This document shows positions 34,341 to 42,040 of a stretch of DNA of 64,000 nucleotides, in pieces. Under the pieces are notes generated by a model that was given only the letters and a program-made list of their open reading frames with translations, ran no database searches and had not been told where the DNA came from. Numbering within the stretch: the stretch's first letter is position 1; every line of letters starts with the position of its first letter. Source of the DNA: Mucilaginibacter sabulilitoris (GTDB lineage: Bacteria > Bacteroidota > Bacteroidia > Sphingobacteriales > Sphingobacteriaceae); NCBI RefSeq assembly GCF_034262375.1, contig NZ_CP139558.1, positions 7,378,001 to 7,442,000 on the forward strand, written 5' to 3'. Both the position numbers and the translations under genes were made by a program.

Positions 34341-36056
34341 TTATTTGCTTTTACTCGCACCGCCTTTACGGGCAAAGTATGCAACAGCCTGTTTATTGGT
34401 AGGATCATTTTCACGGGCCTTGGTAAAGTTTTCTCCCGCTTTAGCATCGTCCTTTTCTTTGAACTCATAATAAGTTCCTAAGTAAGCATAAGCTTCACCC
34501 AGGAAAATTTTATCAGCATCGGCAACTGGTTGTTTAGCAGTTACCAACTGGATATATTGCTCATAGTATGGTTTAGCATATCCCAGCGTTGTATTACGGC
34601 TTGGCTCCCTGAAATCATTAGCGCGGGCCTGATAAAGCGCTACAGTAGCAATTGGGGCAGCGGCCTTATGCTGGATATAGCTAAATGCAGTATCGGCTTT
34701 TATTAATAAGGTGGTATCAGCAACTGGTTTAGGGGTTGCTGTACTAAAATACTGCTCCCTGAATGCATAAAAATAACTTACGCCTTCTTTCAGGTAATCA
34801 TTCAGTGTAGCTGTACGTGATTTAGCTATAAATACTTTATAAGCATCACCAGCTTCGGCATATTTCTTTTGAGCATATAAGCTTTTAGCAATTTCGCCAT
34901 AAACATCTGCCTGTGTAGTATCAAGCTCTAAAGCTTTTCTTAAGGTATTGATACCTGACGAATCCTGACCTGAAGCGATTTGCAAACGGCCCAGGTAAAG
35001 ATAATCACGAGGGATTATGCGTTTTGGATCGGCCTTTTGGAACCAGGTATTCAAAGCGGTTAAGCCTGCAGGATAATCTTTATTTTCATAAGCTGCATAG
35101 CCCAAATAACGATAAACCCTTGGGTTTGTATTTGCTGCTTGTGACAGTGTTGATACTTCTGTTTGCAGGGTTTTATAATCGCCAGATAGTATCAGGAAGT
35201 CGGCATAACGCATTCTTGATTCTAAAGACAGATCTGTTAAACTCAAATATTTTTTATATTCATCTGTAGCTGCTTTGATTTTAACAGAAGCCATTTTTGG
35301 ATCGTTTAATGACCAACGCAAATCTGTTTCGGCCCATTCACGGTATGCAGGTCCGTAATTAGGATCAATAGCTAAAGCGTCCTGAAATTGTTTTTCAGAA
35401 TCTTCAAAGTTGTTGGCAAATTTCCATAAAACACCTGTAGCTACTTTGGCAGCCGGGTTTTTAGGATCAATGGTTGACGCATCTGAATACGCCTGGTAAG
35501 CTTCGTTGCTCTTCAATTGTGAGCGGTAAGCGTTACCCAGGGTAATTAATAATTCGGCGTCTTTTGCGTTTACTGTTTTTCCTTTTTGTAAAACAGCAAT
35601 AGCCGCGTTTGCATCAGCCGGAGTTACTTTTGCTTCGGGTGTAAGTGGAAGCAGGTAAGCCTCACCTACGTATTGATATGGTTTGGAATTTTTACCTGCC
35701 AATGTAATGGCCTGGTTAAAATTGTTTGTTGCTCCTGCATTGTCTTTATCCAAACGGGCAACTGCACCTAAACCTGCATAATTTAAGGCTGATTTTGCGT
35801 TTACTGCTATACCTTTAGTAAAAGCAGCTTTCGCCGAATCGGCATAATCCTGTTTAAGGTATACCCATCCCAGATAAAAGAAGTTCTCATCCTTATCGGC
35901 TTGCGTCGCCGTAAGGTTTTTTAGCATCGATTTAGCCTTCTGGTACTGTTCGGCATCAATAGCTTTTTTGGCATCGGCTATACTCTGCGCAAAAACTGAC
36001 GAACCTACTAATACCAGCCCTAATGATGCGGTGGCTATTCTACTGATCATTTTCAT
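34341..36056 (-). CDS. Exported tetratricopeptide-repeat protein
   Basis: This 571-residue protein has a signal peptide (ending SVFAQ-S). The rest is a chain of TPR helices; clear units are 'FFYLGWVYLKQDYADSAKAAFTKGI', 'NPAAKVATGVLWKFANNFEDSEKQFQDALAIDP', 'VYGEIAKSLYAQKKYAEAGDAYKVFI' and a final 'AYLGTYYEFKEKDDAKAGENFTKARENDP'. It is presumably a periplasmic scaffold. It ends the exbB-exbD-exbD-tonB-membrane protein-PstS-like-TPR series and is followed by a terminator. The conserved position suggests a part in outer-membrane energisation or envelope stress, but that is inference. Confidence 0.85.
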   Translation of the reverse strand: MKMISRIATASLGLVLVGSSVFAQSIADAKKAIDAEQYQKAKSMLKNLTATQADKDENFFYLGWVYLKQDYADSAKAAFTKGIAVNAKSALNYAGLGAVARLDKDNAGATNNFNQAITLAGKNSKPYQYVGEAYLLPLTPEAKVTPADANAAIAVLQKGKTVNAKDAELLITLGNAYRSQLKSNEAYQAYSDASTIDPKNPAAKVATGVLWKFANNFEDSEKQFQDALAIDPNYGPAYREWAETDLRWSLNDPKMASVKIKAATDEYKKYLSLTDLSLESRMRYADFLILSGDYKTLQTEVSTLSQAANTNPRVYRYLGYAAYENKDYPAGLTALNTWFQKADPKRIIPRDYLYLGRLQIASGQDSSGINTLRKALELDTTQADVYGEIAKSLYAQKKYAEAGDAYKVFIAKSRTATLNDYLKEGVSYFYAFREQYFSTATPKPVADTTLLIKADTAFSYIQHKAAAPIATVALYQARANDFREPSRNTTLGYAKPYYEQYIQLVTAKQPVADADKIFLGEAYAYLGTYYEFKEKDDAKAGENFTKARENDPTNKQAVAYFARKGGASKSK

Positions 36057-36077
36057 CGCTCGTTATATAAATTTTAG

Positions 36078-36983
36078 TTAGTGTTTAATGTTAATTTCTC
36101 TCCCGGGCACGGCTTCTGGCGTCAAGTTTGACTTTAATATAATCCGTTGCCCCCTCTCACTTAAAACAAATTCCGAAAAACCTGTACCCAATCCCATTTT
36201 ACCTGTGCTGTTTATAATATATAGTTCCCTGCTTAGCGGGTACTGTTTTAAGACAAGCGAACTTTGCGATGGTTTAAAATACTCATCCTTAAACTTCCTG
36301 TTATCTTCGTCTTTAACAGCTATAACTTTAACCTTACTCACAGCATCCGCATAATCTTTATCAGGGTCGCTCAGCCAGTTAAAGCCTACAATACCAATAG
36401 CATTGGGGTGTTCGTTCACATATTTAAGCACTTCAATGTTTGATTTCAGCGCATAAATATTTTTTTGTTTTAATTCCTTATTACCAGATAAATCCTTCAA
36501 ATACCTTACCAAACTTGAATTTGGATTGTCGAAAACAATGTTTTTATCTGTTTTAGCATTTCCGTTAAGCATTTTCTTAATATCGCTCACGGTTATTAAT
36601 GTATCATTTGATGCTTGGTTTACAATTAAAGCCACTGCATCTATAGCAAATGCCCTTATAACCGGGGGCAATGTTCTTCTTTTTAGTACGCCTATTTCGC
36701 CCGTATCCAATGACCGTGCCAGTATGGCTACCCGTACACTGTCATTTAGCAAAAGCCGCAGGGCATCGTTTTCTGACTTGTAGATGATATTTGGCTTAGC
36801 TTCGGGGAATAGGCTCTTAAAAACATATTCCTCTTCGCTAATAATCGGCTTAAAAGACTCATCAGCAACCAGGCTTACACTACCGGTTACAAAGGTATCA
36901 GATGGTGTTTTGGTCTTATTTTGACAGCTTTGGAAAACCACCGCCGTTATAGCCGCTAAAGCTATTTTTAAACTATTTGTCAT
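36078..36983 (-). CDS. PstS-like substrate-binding lipoprotein
   Basis: This 301-residue lipoprotein has lipobox FQSC (Cys20). The mature protein has the type II periplasmic binding fold of phosphate-binding proteins: 'GSVSLVADESFKPIISEEEYVF', 'VRVAILARSLDTGE', 'IDAVALIVNQASND', 'NAIGIVGFNWLSD' and 'YPLSRELYIINSTGKMGLGTGFSEFVLSERGQRIILKSNLTP'. No pstABC permease genes adjoin. Instead it sits inside the exb/ton operon, between a small membrane protein and the TPR protein. It could bind phosphate or another anion, or be a structural relative without transport function. It overlaps the upstream gene by 11 bases. Confidence 0.82.
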   Translation of the reverse strand: MTNSLKIALAAITAVVFQSCQNKTKTPSDTFVTGSVSLVADESFKPIISEEEYVFKSLFPEAKPNIIYKSENDALRLLLNDSVRVAILARSLDTGEIGVLKRRTLPPVIRAFAIDAVALIVNQASNDTLITVSDIKKMLNGNAKTDKNIVFDNPNSSLVRYLKDLSGNKELKQKNIYALKSNIEVLKYVNEHPNAIGIVGFNWLSDPDKDYADAVSKVKVIAVKDEDNRKFKDEYFKPSQSSLVLKQYPLSRELYIINSTGKMGLGTGFSEFVLSERGQRIILKSNLTPEAVPGREINIKH

Positions 36984-37203
36984 CCGGGTTATCTTTAAAC
37001 AGCCTTGAAAACCTAATTAAACCGTATATCAGAAAAAGGGAGCCAAATATGATGCGCTGAGTTTGGGACAATCCAAGATCAAGCCTGTCCCAAAACATGA
37101 TCATTATACCCATTGTACATACACATACAAGGGTGACGACTCCTAAAATAAGCAAAAACCGCCTTTTGGGCGATTTTTGCTTGTAATTAAAATTAAATGG
37201 CAT
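36973..37203 (-). CDS. Small two-helix membrane protein
   Basis: This 76-residue protein has a basic N-terminus (NYKQKSPKRR), two membrane helices ('FLLILGVVTLVCVCTMGIMIMFW' and 'IIFGSLFLIYGLIRFSRLF') and a charged tail. No family name is known to me. It lies four bases after tonB and overlaps the PstS-like gene by 11 bases, so it is translated as part of the exb/ton operon. Its place suggests an accessory role in the energising complex. Confidence 0.75.
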   Translation of the reverse strand: MPFNFNYKQKSPKRRFLLILGVVTLVCVCTMGIMIMFWDRLDLGLSQTQRIIFGSLFLIYGLIRFSRLFKDNPDDK

Positions 37204-37207
37204 TATC

Positions 37208-38038
37208 CTAATTATCGCTTGCTAATGTAAAGCTGATTGGAACGCTGTACTGTACACGAACCGGACGACCGTTCTGTATACCAGGTTTCCATTTTGGTGA
37301 ATTTTTCAATACACGCACTGCTTCCTCATCACAACCGCTGCCGATACCTCTTGTAACTTTGATATCAGTTAAAGAGCCGTCTCTTTCCACAACGAAAGTA
37401 ACGATTACACGACCTTGTGTTCCGTTTTCACGGGCAACAGCAGGATACCTGATAGCTTTACTTAAGTAAGCTCCAAATTTATCCAAACCTCCCGGAAACT
37501 CAGGAACTTGCTCTACCGAAGTAAAGATCTGGTTAGGATCGGCCTCAACAACTTGTTTAATATCTGAGTTACCTACCGGTTCATCAATTCTGATGTCGGC
37601 ATTAGGGTCACCTTTCTGATCCTTTTGTCCAGGATCCGCTACCTGCAGCTCTTTTACTGTAGGTGGTTCTTTTTCCCTTACCTCATTATCCGGCTTTACT
37701 ACCGGAGGCGGGAAACGCACCTGGTCAACCTTTGGTTTAGGTGGTTCTGGTGGCGGCGGAGGTGGTTTTTTGGTCTGATCTACTGGTGGTGGTGGTTGCA
37801 GCACAACATCGGTGACTTTCACCTTCTCTTGTGCTTTCGGAATGAAGCCCTCAATTTTATTGATAATGGTTTTCAATGAAATAAGAAAAACAAAAAGTAC
37901 TACACCAATGATCAATGCTCTGTTGGTATGTCTTGGATTGTCTTTTCTTAGTTCATACGCACCGTAACTTTTGTTACGATTGGAAAAAACCACATCGATC
38001 CATTCCGGTTTTAATATGTCTAATTTTGATCCTAACAT
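37208..38038 (-). CDS. tonB: Energy transducer TonB
   Basis: This 276-residue protein begins with a cytoplasmic part 'WIDVVFSNRNKSYGAYELRKD' typical of Bacteroidota TonB. A single membrane helix follows ('ALIIGVVLFVFLISLKTI', about 42-60), then a Pro/Lys/Glu-rich periplasmic spacer with PPPP runs (about 80-125). The C-terminal TonB domain (about 190-274) has 'EFPGGLDKFGAYLSKAIRYPAVARENGTQGRVIV' and 'WKPGIQNGRPVRVQYSVPISF'. It links the ExbBD motor to outer-membrane TonB-dependent transporters such as the SusC at 13-16 kb. Confidence 0.95.
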   Translation of the reverse strand: MLGSKLDILKPEWIDVVFSNRNKSYGAYELRKDNPRHTNRALIIGVVLFVFLISLKTIINKIEGFIPKAQEKVKVTDVVLQPPPPVDQTKKPPPPPPEPPKPKVDQVRFPPPVVKPDNEVREKEPPTVKELQVADPGQKDQKGDPNADIRIDEPVGNSDIKQVVEADPNQIFTSVEQVPEFPGGLDKFGAYLSKAIRYPAVARENGTQGRVIVTFVVERDGSLTDIKVTRGIGSGCDEEAVRVLKNSPKWKPGIQNGRPVRVQYSVPISFTLASDN

Positions 38039-38092
38039 TATAGGTTTTTATTTTAGTATGATGTTAACGTTCTCTCTGGTTATTTATTACAA

Positions 38093-38626
38093 TTAGTACA
38101 AACCGTCTTTTTGCAATAAAGCAATTTCAGCAGGAGTGATATCTACAATACCATAACCCTGTATGTTCGTTATGTTAATTTCATCAAGCACGTCAACCAA
38201 ATTTTTATAATTTGATTTGTCGCTTGGCTTAATTACCACAAACATGAACTTACCGGTGGCGGCCTGTACGTCTTTGCCTTTTTCAATCAGCGTTTTGCGC
38301 AAATCGTCTTTACCATAACCTTCAACAGTAGGGGCCGATTTTCCCGGCTCGCCTAAATACCATTCAAGCCTGTTATTGCTACCCAGTAAAAGGGTTAAAG
38401 AGCGTGATGCTGCAATTGGCAACTGATCTTTTGTTTTCTCATCCTTATCCGGCATTGCCAAGTCCATTGCCTTAGGCTTAGCAAGGGTTGTGGTAAGCAT
38501 AAAAAAGGTAATTAATAAGAAGGCAAGGTCAACCATTGCAGTTAAATCCACGCGTGTTGAGGCTTTTTTACTTCTTACTTTCCCGCCTTTGTGCTTACCC
38601 CCGCCGGAGGTATCTAATTCTGCCAT
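38093..38626 (-). CDS. exbD: ExbD/TolR-family proton-channel protein (second copy)
   Basis: This is a 177-residue biopolymer-transport protein. A basic, Gly/Lys-rich N-terminus is followed by the single membrane helix 'VDLTAMVDLAFLLITFFMLTT' with the proton-carrying Asp33. The rest is a periplasmic domain ending 'GYGIVDITPAEIALLQKDGLY'. It lies six bases after the first exbD. The two ExbD proteins are clearly different in their periplasmic parts, so they probably make a hetero-pair around ExbB. Confidence 0.92.
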   Translation of the reverse strand: MAELDTSGGGKHKGGKVRSKKASTRVDLTAMVDLAFLLITFFMLTTTLAKPKAMDLAMPDKDEKTKDQLPIAASRSLTLLLGSNNRLEWYLGEPGKSAPTVEGYGKDDLRKTLIEKGKDVQAATGKFMFVVIKPSDKSNYKNLVDVLDEINITNIQGYGIVDITPAEIALLQKDGLY

Positions 38627-38632
38627 GTCTTT

Positions 38633-39250
38633 TTATTTTTTAGGCGCGGCTCTCAGCGCTGTAATTAAACTGAATTTGTTAACTTTTTGCTTTTGTAAAA
38701 TACCTATTACCTTTTTAATGGTAGGATATTCTTCTTTGCTATCACCTTTTATAGATACCCTCAGCTCTTTATTATGAAGTACTTTAGCCGCAACACGCGC
38801 TTCACGTATCCAGTTAAAAAGCTCATTATTTGAAGTGGTATCGTTAGGTATTCCTGGTTGTTGATAGGTTTTCTTCTGTTCCGAAGTTAACGCTAAAAAC
38901 TGGTGCAGGGCGTTAAAAGGCACACCAAAAACTTCGGTTACGGCAAATCTGTCATATTCTGCCTGCGAAAATTTTTCTTGGTATTTTTCAGCCATTTGCT
39001 GTAACAACTGCTTCCGTACATCTGTACCATCAACACTAAAGAAAACCTTTCCCTGACCTACGGTTAAAGTAGCCATGTTATCGTCGGGTACCGGCTGGGT
39101 TATGATTGACTGAGGCACTTCTGCCTTAATCGGATCCTCCGGCTTTGGTTTTGCTGTTAATATGAAGAAGGTAAGCAACAGGAAAGCTACGTCGCACATG
39201 GCGGTCATATCTATGGCTGTACTTTTTCTTTGGACTTTTACTCTTGGCAT
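38633..39250 (-). CDS. exbD: ExbD/TolR-family proton-channel protein (first copy)
   Basis: This 205-residue protein has 'IDMTAMCDVAFLLLTFFILTA' with the proton-carrying Asp20 in its single membrane helix. The periplasmic part is longer than in the second copy because of an insert rich in charged and polar residues (about 85-150). The C-terminus 'EEYPTIKKVIGILQKQKVNKFSLITALRAAPKK' fits the ExbD fold. It lies 89 bp after exbB. Confidence 0.92.
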   Translation of the reverse strand: MPRVKVQRKSTAIDMTAMCDVAFLLLTFFILTAKPKPEDPIKAEVPQSIITQPVPDDNMATLTVGQGKVFFSVDGTDVRKQLLQQMAEKYQEKFSQAEYDRFAVTEVFGVPFNALHQFLALTSEQKKTYQQPGIPNDTTSNNELFNWIREARVAAKVLHNKELRVSIKGDSKEEYPTIKKVIGILQKQKVNKFSLITALRAAPKK

Positions 39251-39339
39251 CTTTCTGTCTGTTTAAAAATATGTAGTGTTATTGATAATTAAACTTCGTT
39301 ACTACCCTAAGTATTAACGAATTAACCACTATTATATTT

Positions 39340-40176
39340 TTATTTGTTTTTGTGTGATGCAGCGAATGTTTGTACAATGCTGAATCCTGTTTCGTCAATA
39401 GCGTAAGTCAGTTTATCAATTTTTGATGTAAACACGTTGTACATTACAATTGAAATAGCTGATGTACCGATACCCAACGCTGTGTTGATCAAAGCTTCAG
39501 AGATAGCCGCAGATAATGCAGTTGTGTTTGGAGCACCTTGAGCTGATAACGCCGCGAACGCACGAATCATACCGATTACCGTACCTAACAGACCAGTTAA
39601 TGTACCGATTGATACCAGCGTAGCGATAATTGTTAAGTTTTGCTCTAACATCGGCATTTCTAATGCTGTAGCTTCTTCAATGTCTTTCTGAATAGCCAAA
39701 GTTTTTTGATCAACGTCAAGATTTGGCTCTTCTTCCATTTCTTTATATTTCTTTAATGCAGATTTGATAACGTTTGCAACAGAACCTTTTTGTTTGTCGC
39801 ACTCTGCAGAAGCGGCAGAAATGTTACCTGAATTTAAGAAACCTTGAATTTTTTTAACAAATGCATCTACGTTACCTGTTCCTGATGCTTTACCGATTAC
39901 TACGAAACGCTCGATAGTGAAAACGATAACCATCAGCAAGTATGACATAATAAGAGGTACAATGATACCACCTTTGTGTACTGTTCCGAATAAATCCATT
40001 GGTTCACCTTTTTCTACATCTCCGCCTTGATAGTGACTTGGATCACCCAATATGAAGATAAAAATACAGATTGCTACGATGATACAAATTGGAATTGTCA
40101 AAGTCGCAAACATGCCCGATGCACTTGAGCTTTCATTCTTAACAGGAGTAGTTGGTTTTGTTGGTGCGTTTGCCAT
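39340..40176 (-). CDS. exbB: ExbB/TolQ/MotA-family proton channel
   Basis: This 278-residue inner-membrane protein has an N-terminal helix (about 22-45, 'LTIPICIIVAICIFIFIL'), a second near residue 70, a cytoplasmic domain ('EATALEMPMLEQNLTIIATLVSIGTLTGLLGTVIGMIRAFAALSA') and the C-terminal helix pair 'ALINTALGIGTSAISIVMYNVF'. It forms the pentameric channel of the TonB motor. It leads the operon exbB-exbD-exbD-tonB-membrane protein-PstS-like-TPR. An A-rich leader of about 65 bases precedes the ATG. Confidence 0.94.
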   Translation of the reverse strand: MANAPTKPTTPVKNESSSASGMFATLTIPICIIVAICIFIFILGDPSHYQGGDVEKGEPMDLFGTVHKGGIIVPLIMSYLLMVIVFTIERFVVIGKASGTGNVDAFVKKIQGFLNSGNISAASAECDKQKGSVANVIKSALKKYKEMEEEPNLDVDQKTLAIQKDIEEATALEMPMLEQNLTIIATLVSIGTLTGLLGTVIGMIRAFAALSAQGAPNTTALSAAISEALINTALGIGTSAISIVMYNVFTSKIDKLTYAIDETGFSIVQTFAASHKNK

Positions 40177-40248
40177 TACTTTTAATTTTTAGTTTTAGTT
40201 TTTGTTTATATTATAAGTTATTTAAATGTGCTTTTAATTAGCGAATAA

Positions 40249-40256
40249 CAAAAATA
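40249..40256 (-). promoter_or_regulatory. Candidate -7 box of the exb/ton operon
   Basis: Minus strand TATTTTTG, matching TAnnTTTG, lies 73 bases before the exbB ATG. The leader between contains repeated AAAACTAAAA, which in Bacteroidota often helps ribosome access. Confidence 0.45.
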
Positions 40257-40591
40257 GAATTTTAATGAAATAAAAAAATCTTTTATGTTATTCTTTACAA
40301 TTTTTTAATACCAAATTACATTTTGTCTCTAATTGGTCATTATTAACGTAACAATGCATAAATATTGTGTGTTGCCACTACAATTATTTGCAATGAAAAC
40401 CATTTTTTTTTATATTATCAAGCAATCCCTAATAAAAATTATGTTACTAATCTGTTACAACAATGTTTTTTACCGCATTTATAAAGCCTGCGGCGTTATA
40501 CAACAGAGGGGCAATGTTTTTGTTTTAGTGTACATTGTACGCTTTGCCGGTAAATAATGAGGGTAAAATTGCCGGCATACATCATTAAAAA
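40257..40591. other. Gene-free AT-rich spacer
   Basis: This spacer lies between the exb promoter and the yciH-like stop and is AT-rich. A plus-strand frame at 40333-40557 is present, but its translation looks random (Cys/Ile/Tyr-rich, no family) and was not accepted. No clear terminator for the yciH-like gene was seen. Confidence 0.6.
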
Positions 40592-40927
40592 TTAGCCGCC
40601 GGCTTTTTTTGCTTTATAACCATCAGTTTGCAGCAGGGTTAATATTTTATCCCTGAAATCGCCCTGTATCAATATTTCACCATCTTTTACCGAGCCGCCA
40701 ACACCGCATTTCGTTTTCAGTTTTTTGCCAATAAGTTCCAGATCGGCTTCGGTACCTATAAAACCGCTTACGCGCGTAACCAGTTTACTGCCCCCCTTCC
40801 GGTCCAAATAAATTTTAAGGTTTTGCTGCTGAGGTGGCAATGTCTCTTGTGCCCGCCCCCCATTTTCCTGGTATTGAAAATCCGGATCGGTTGAATAAAC
40901 TACGCCTGTAAAATTCTTCTTAGCCAT
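40592..40927 (-). CDS. SUI1/eIF1-like translation factor (YciH family)
   Basis: This 111-residue cytoplasmic protein has an SUI1 domain at residues ~35-105: 'LKIYLDRKGGSKLVTRVSGF', 'LELIGKKLKTKCGVGGSVKDGEILIQGDFRDKILTLLQTDGY'. Bacterial members resemble eukaryotic eIF1, which checks start-codon selection; the E. coli homologue YciH affects initiation. The N-terminal extension is short and polar. It lies 11 bases downstream of a lipid kinase gene, so both may be on one transcript. Confidence 0.92.
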   Translation of the reverse strand: MAKKNFTGVVYSTDPDFQYQENGGRAQETLPPQQQNLKIYLDRKGGSKLVTRVSGFIGTEADLELIGKKLKTKCGVGGSVKDGEILIQGDFRDKILTLLQTDGYKAKKAGG

Positions 40928-40938
40928 AATATCAGTTT

Positions 40939-41823
40939 TTAATTATAGGATTGGCCCACTATTACCTTTAAAGAATTCGGTACTACATTAATATGTATAG
41001 CTGTACCCATTACCTGTGGCTCGCCGTCAAGATGTATGGGGCCCTCAGTTTGCCGCGTTACATTAATTTCTTTACCGCGTATAATTTCAACATAGTTGGT
41101 ACCTTCAGATGTTTTGGTAAGCATCCTGACGCCCATTTCGGGAAACCGCCATAGCGGGAACTTCCTGATCAGGCAAACATCAAGCAACCCGTCCTGTACC
41201 GATGCTTTAGGTGATATGTGCGCGTTGTTGCCATATTGCGATGAATTGGCGATGCTGAGCATAAAGGCCTTACGATTATACACCTTTCCATCAATTTCAA
41301 TATGATAGTCCTGTTCATTATAAGTGGCTATCTCCTGCAATGATGATTTGATATAGGATATAAAGCCACGTTTTTTTCCGTGCGAGAAAACCTCACTGAT
41401 ATGCGCGTCAAAACCCATGCCTGCCATATTAAAAAACGGCTGCCCGTTCACCATGCCCGAATCAATACTTTCAACCCGGCCGGAGCTTAACGTTTTTATG
41501 GCCTGCTGCGGATTCATCGGGACACCTAAAAAACGTGCAAGGCCATTCCCCGACCCATAAGGTACTATCCCCAATGCTGTATTACTGCCCACAATGGCCG
41601 ATGCTATTTCATTTACAGTGCCATCGCCGCCTACGGCCGTTATAATATCATATTTATTTACTGCTTCTGAAGCAATTATACGTGCATGCGATACGCCATC
41701 GCTAAAAACAATTGTGGCATCAAACACTCCTTTTTCAAGGTTTTGATCTATCAGCTCCGGGACACCGTCCTTTTTCTTGCCGCCCGATATAGGGTTTATT
41801 ATAAATAACGCTTTACGTTTCAA
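40939..41823 (-). CDS. Diacylglycerol/lipid kinase family protein
   Basis: This 294-residue protein has the DAGK catalytic core: 'KALFIINPISGGKKKDG' (N-terminal), the nucleotide loop 'AVGGDGTVNEIASAIVGS' and 'IVPYGSGNGLARFLGVPM', followed by the beta-sandwich C-terminal part ending 'NVVPNSLKVIVG'. It resembles YegS/DgkB-type kinases; the lipid substrate is not readable. The start is a TTG at 41823: an in-frame stop lies immediately upstream and the conserved 'ALFIINPISGG' strand begins four residues in, so a later ATG would remove the core. Confidence 0.87.
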   Translation of the reverse strand: MKRKALFIINPISGGKKKDGVPELIDQNLEKGVFDATIVFSDGVSHARIIASEAVNKYDIITAVGGDGTVNEIASAIVGSNTALGIVPYGSGNGLARFLGVPMNPQQAIKTLSSGRVESIDSGMVNGQPFFNMAGMGFDAHISEVFSHGKKRGFISYIKSSLQEIATYNEQDYHIEIDGKVYNRKAFMLSIANSSQYGNNAHISPKASVQDGLLDVCLIRKFPLWRFPEMGVRMLTKTSEGTNYVEIIRGKEINVTRQTEGPIHLDGEPQVMGTAIHINVVPNSLKVIVGQSYN

Positions 41824-41857
41824 TTATATTAATTATTTCAGCCATCAAAAGTAAATG

Positions 41858-41865
41858 TATTTTTG
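41858..41865 (+). promoter_or_regulatory. Candidate -7 box of metK
   Basis: TATTTTTG fits TAnnTTTG and lies about 35 bases before the first paired base of the riboswitch, so the transcript would contain the complete element. Confidence 0.4.
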
Positions 41866-41894
41866 GCTTTGTGAAATTTGTTTTATTTTAGTCG

Positions 41895-41975
41895 CCGAAA
41901 GTGGAATGATTTAGTTGTCCGTCAGCAGGCGGACTGGATTGCAACCACGTAAAAAAGTGCTAAAACCAATGCTTC
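41895..41975 (+). promoter_or_regulatory. Probable SAM-II riboswitch upstream of metK
   Basis: The invariant blocks of the SAM-II (metA) class appear in order. Stem P1 is GTGG (41901-41904) with CCAC (41945-41948). TGATTTA follows the left strand, TTGCAA precedes the right strand, and TGCTAAAA follows after an A-rich linker. Instead of a short loop 1 there is an extra small hairpin (CCG-TCAGCAGG-CGG, 41919-41932), a variation known in some members. Placement 66 bases before the S-adenosylmethionine synthase ATG fits feedback control by its product. Confidence 0.75.
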
Positions 41976-42040
41976 TTTTTACAACGATCCGTTAAAACAC
42001 TCCCCTTTCCTAATTTTTTTAAAAAAATCATAAAATTTAT

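Noticed and set aside
40333..40557. 74-codon plus-strand frame in the exbB-yciH spacer
   Set aside because: AT-rich, random-looking composition, no family, no promoter; probably chance.
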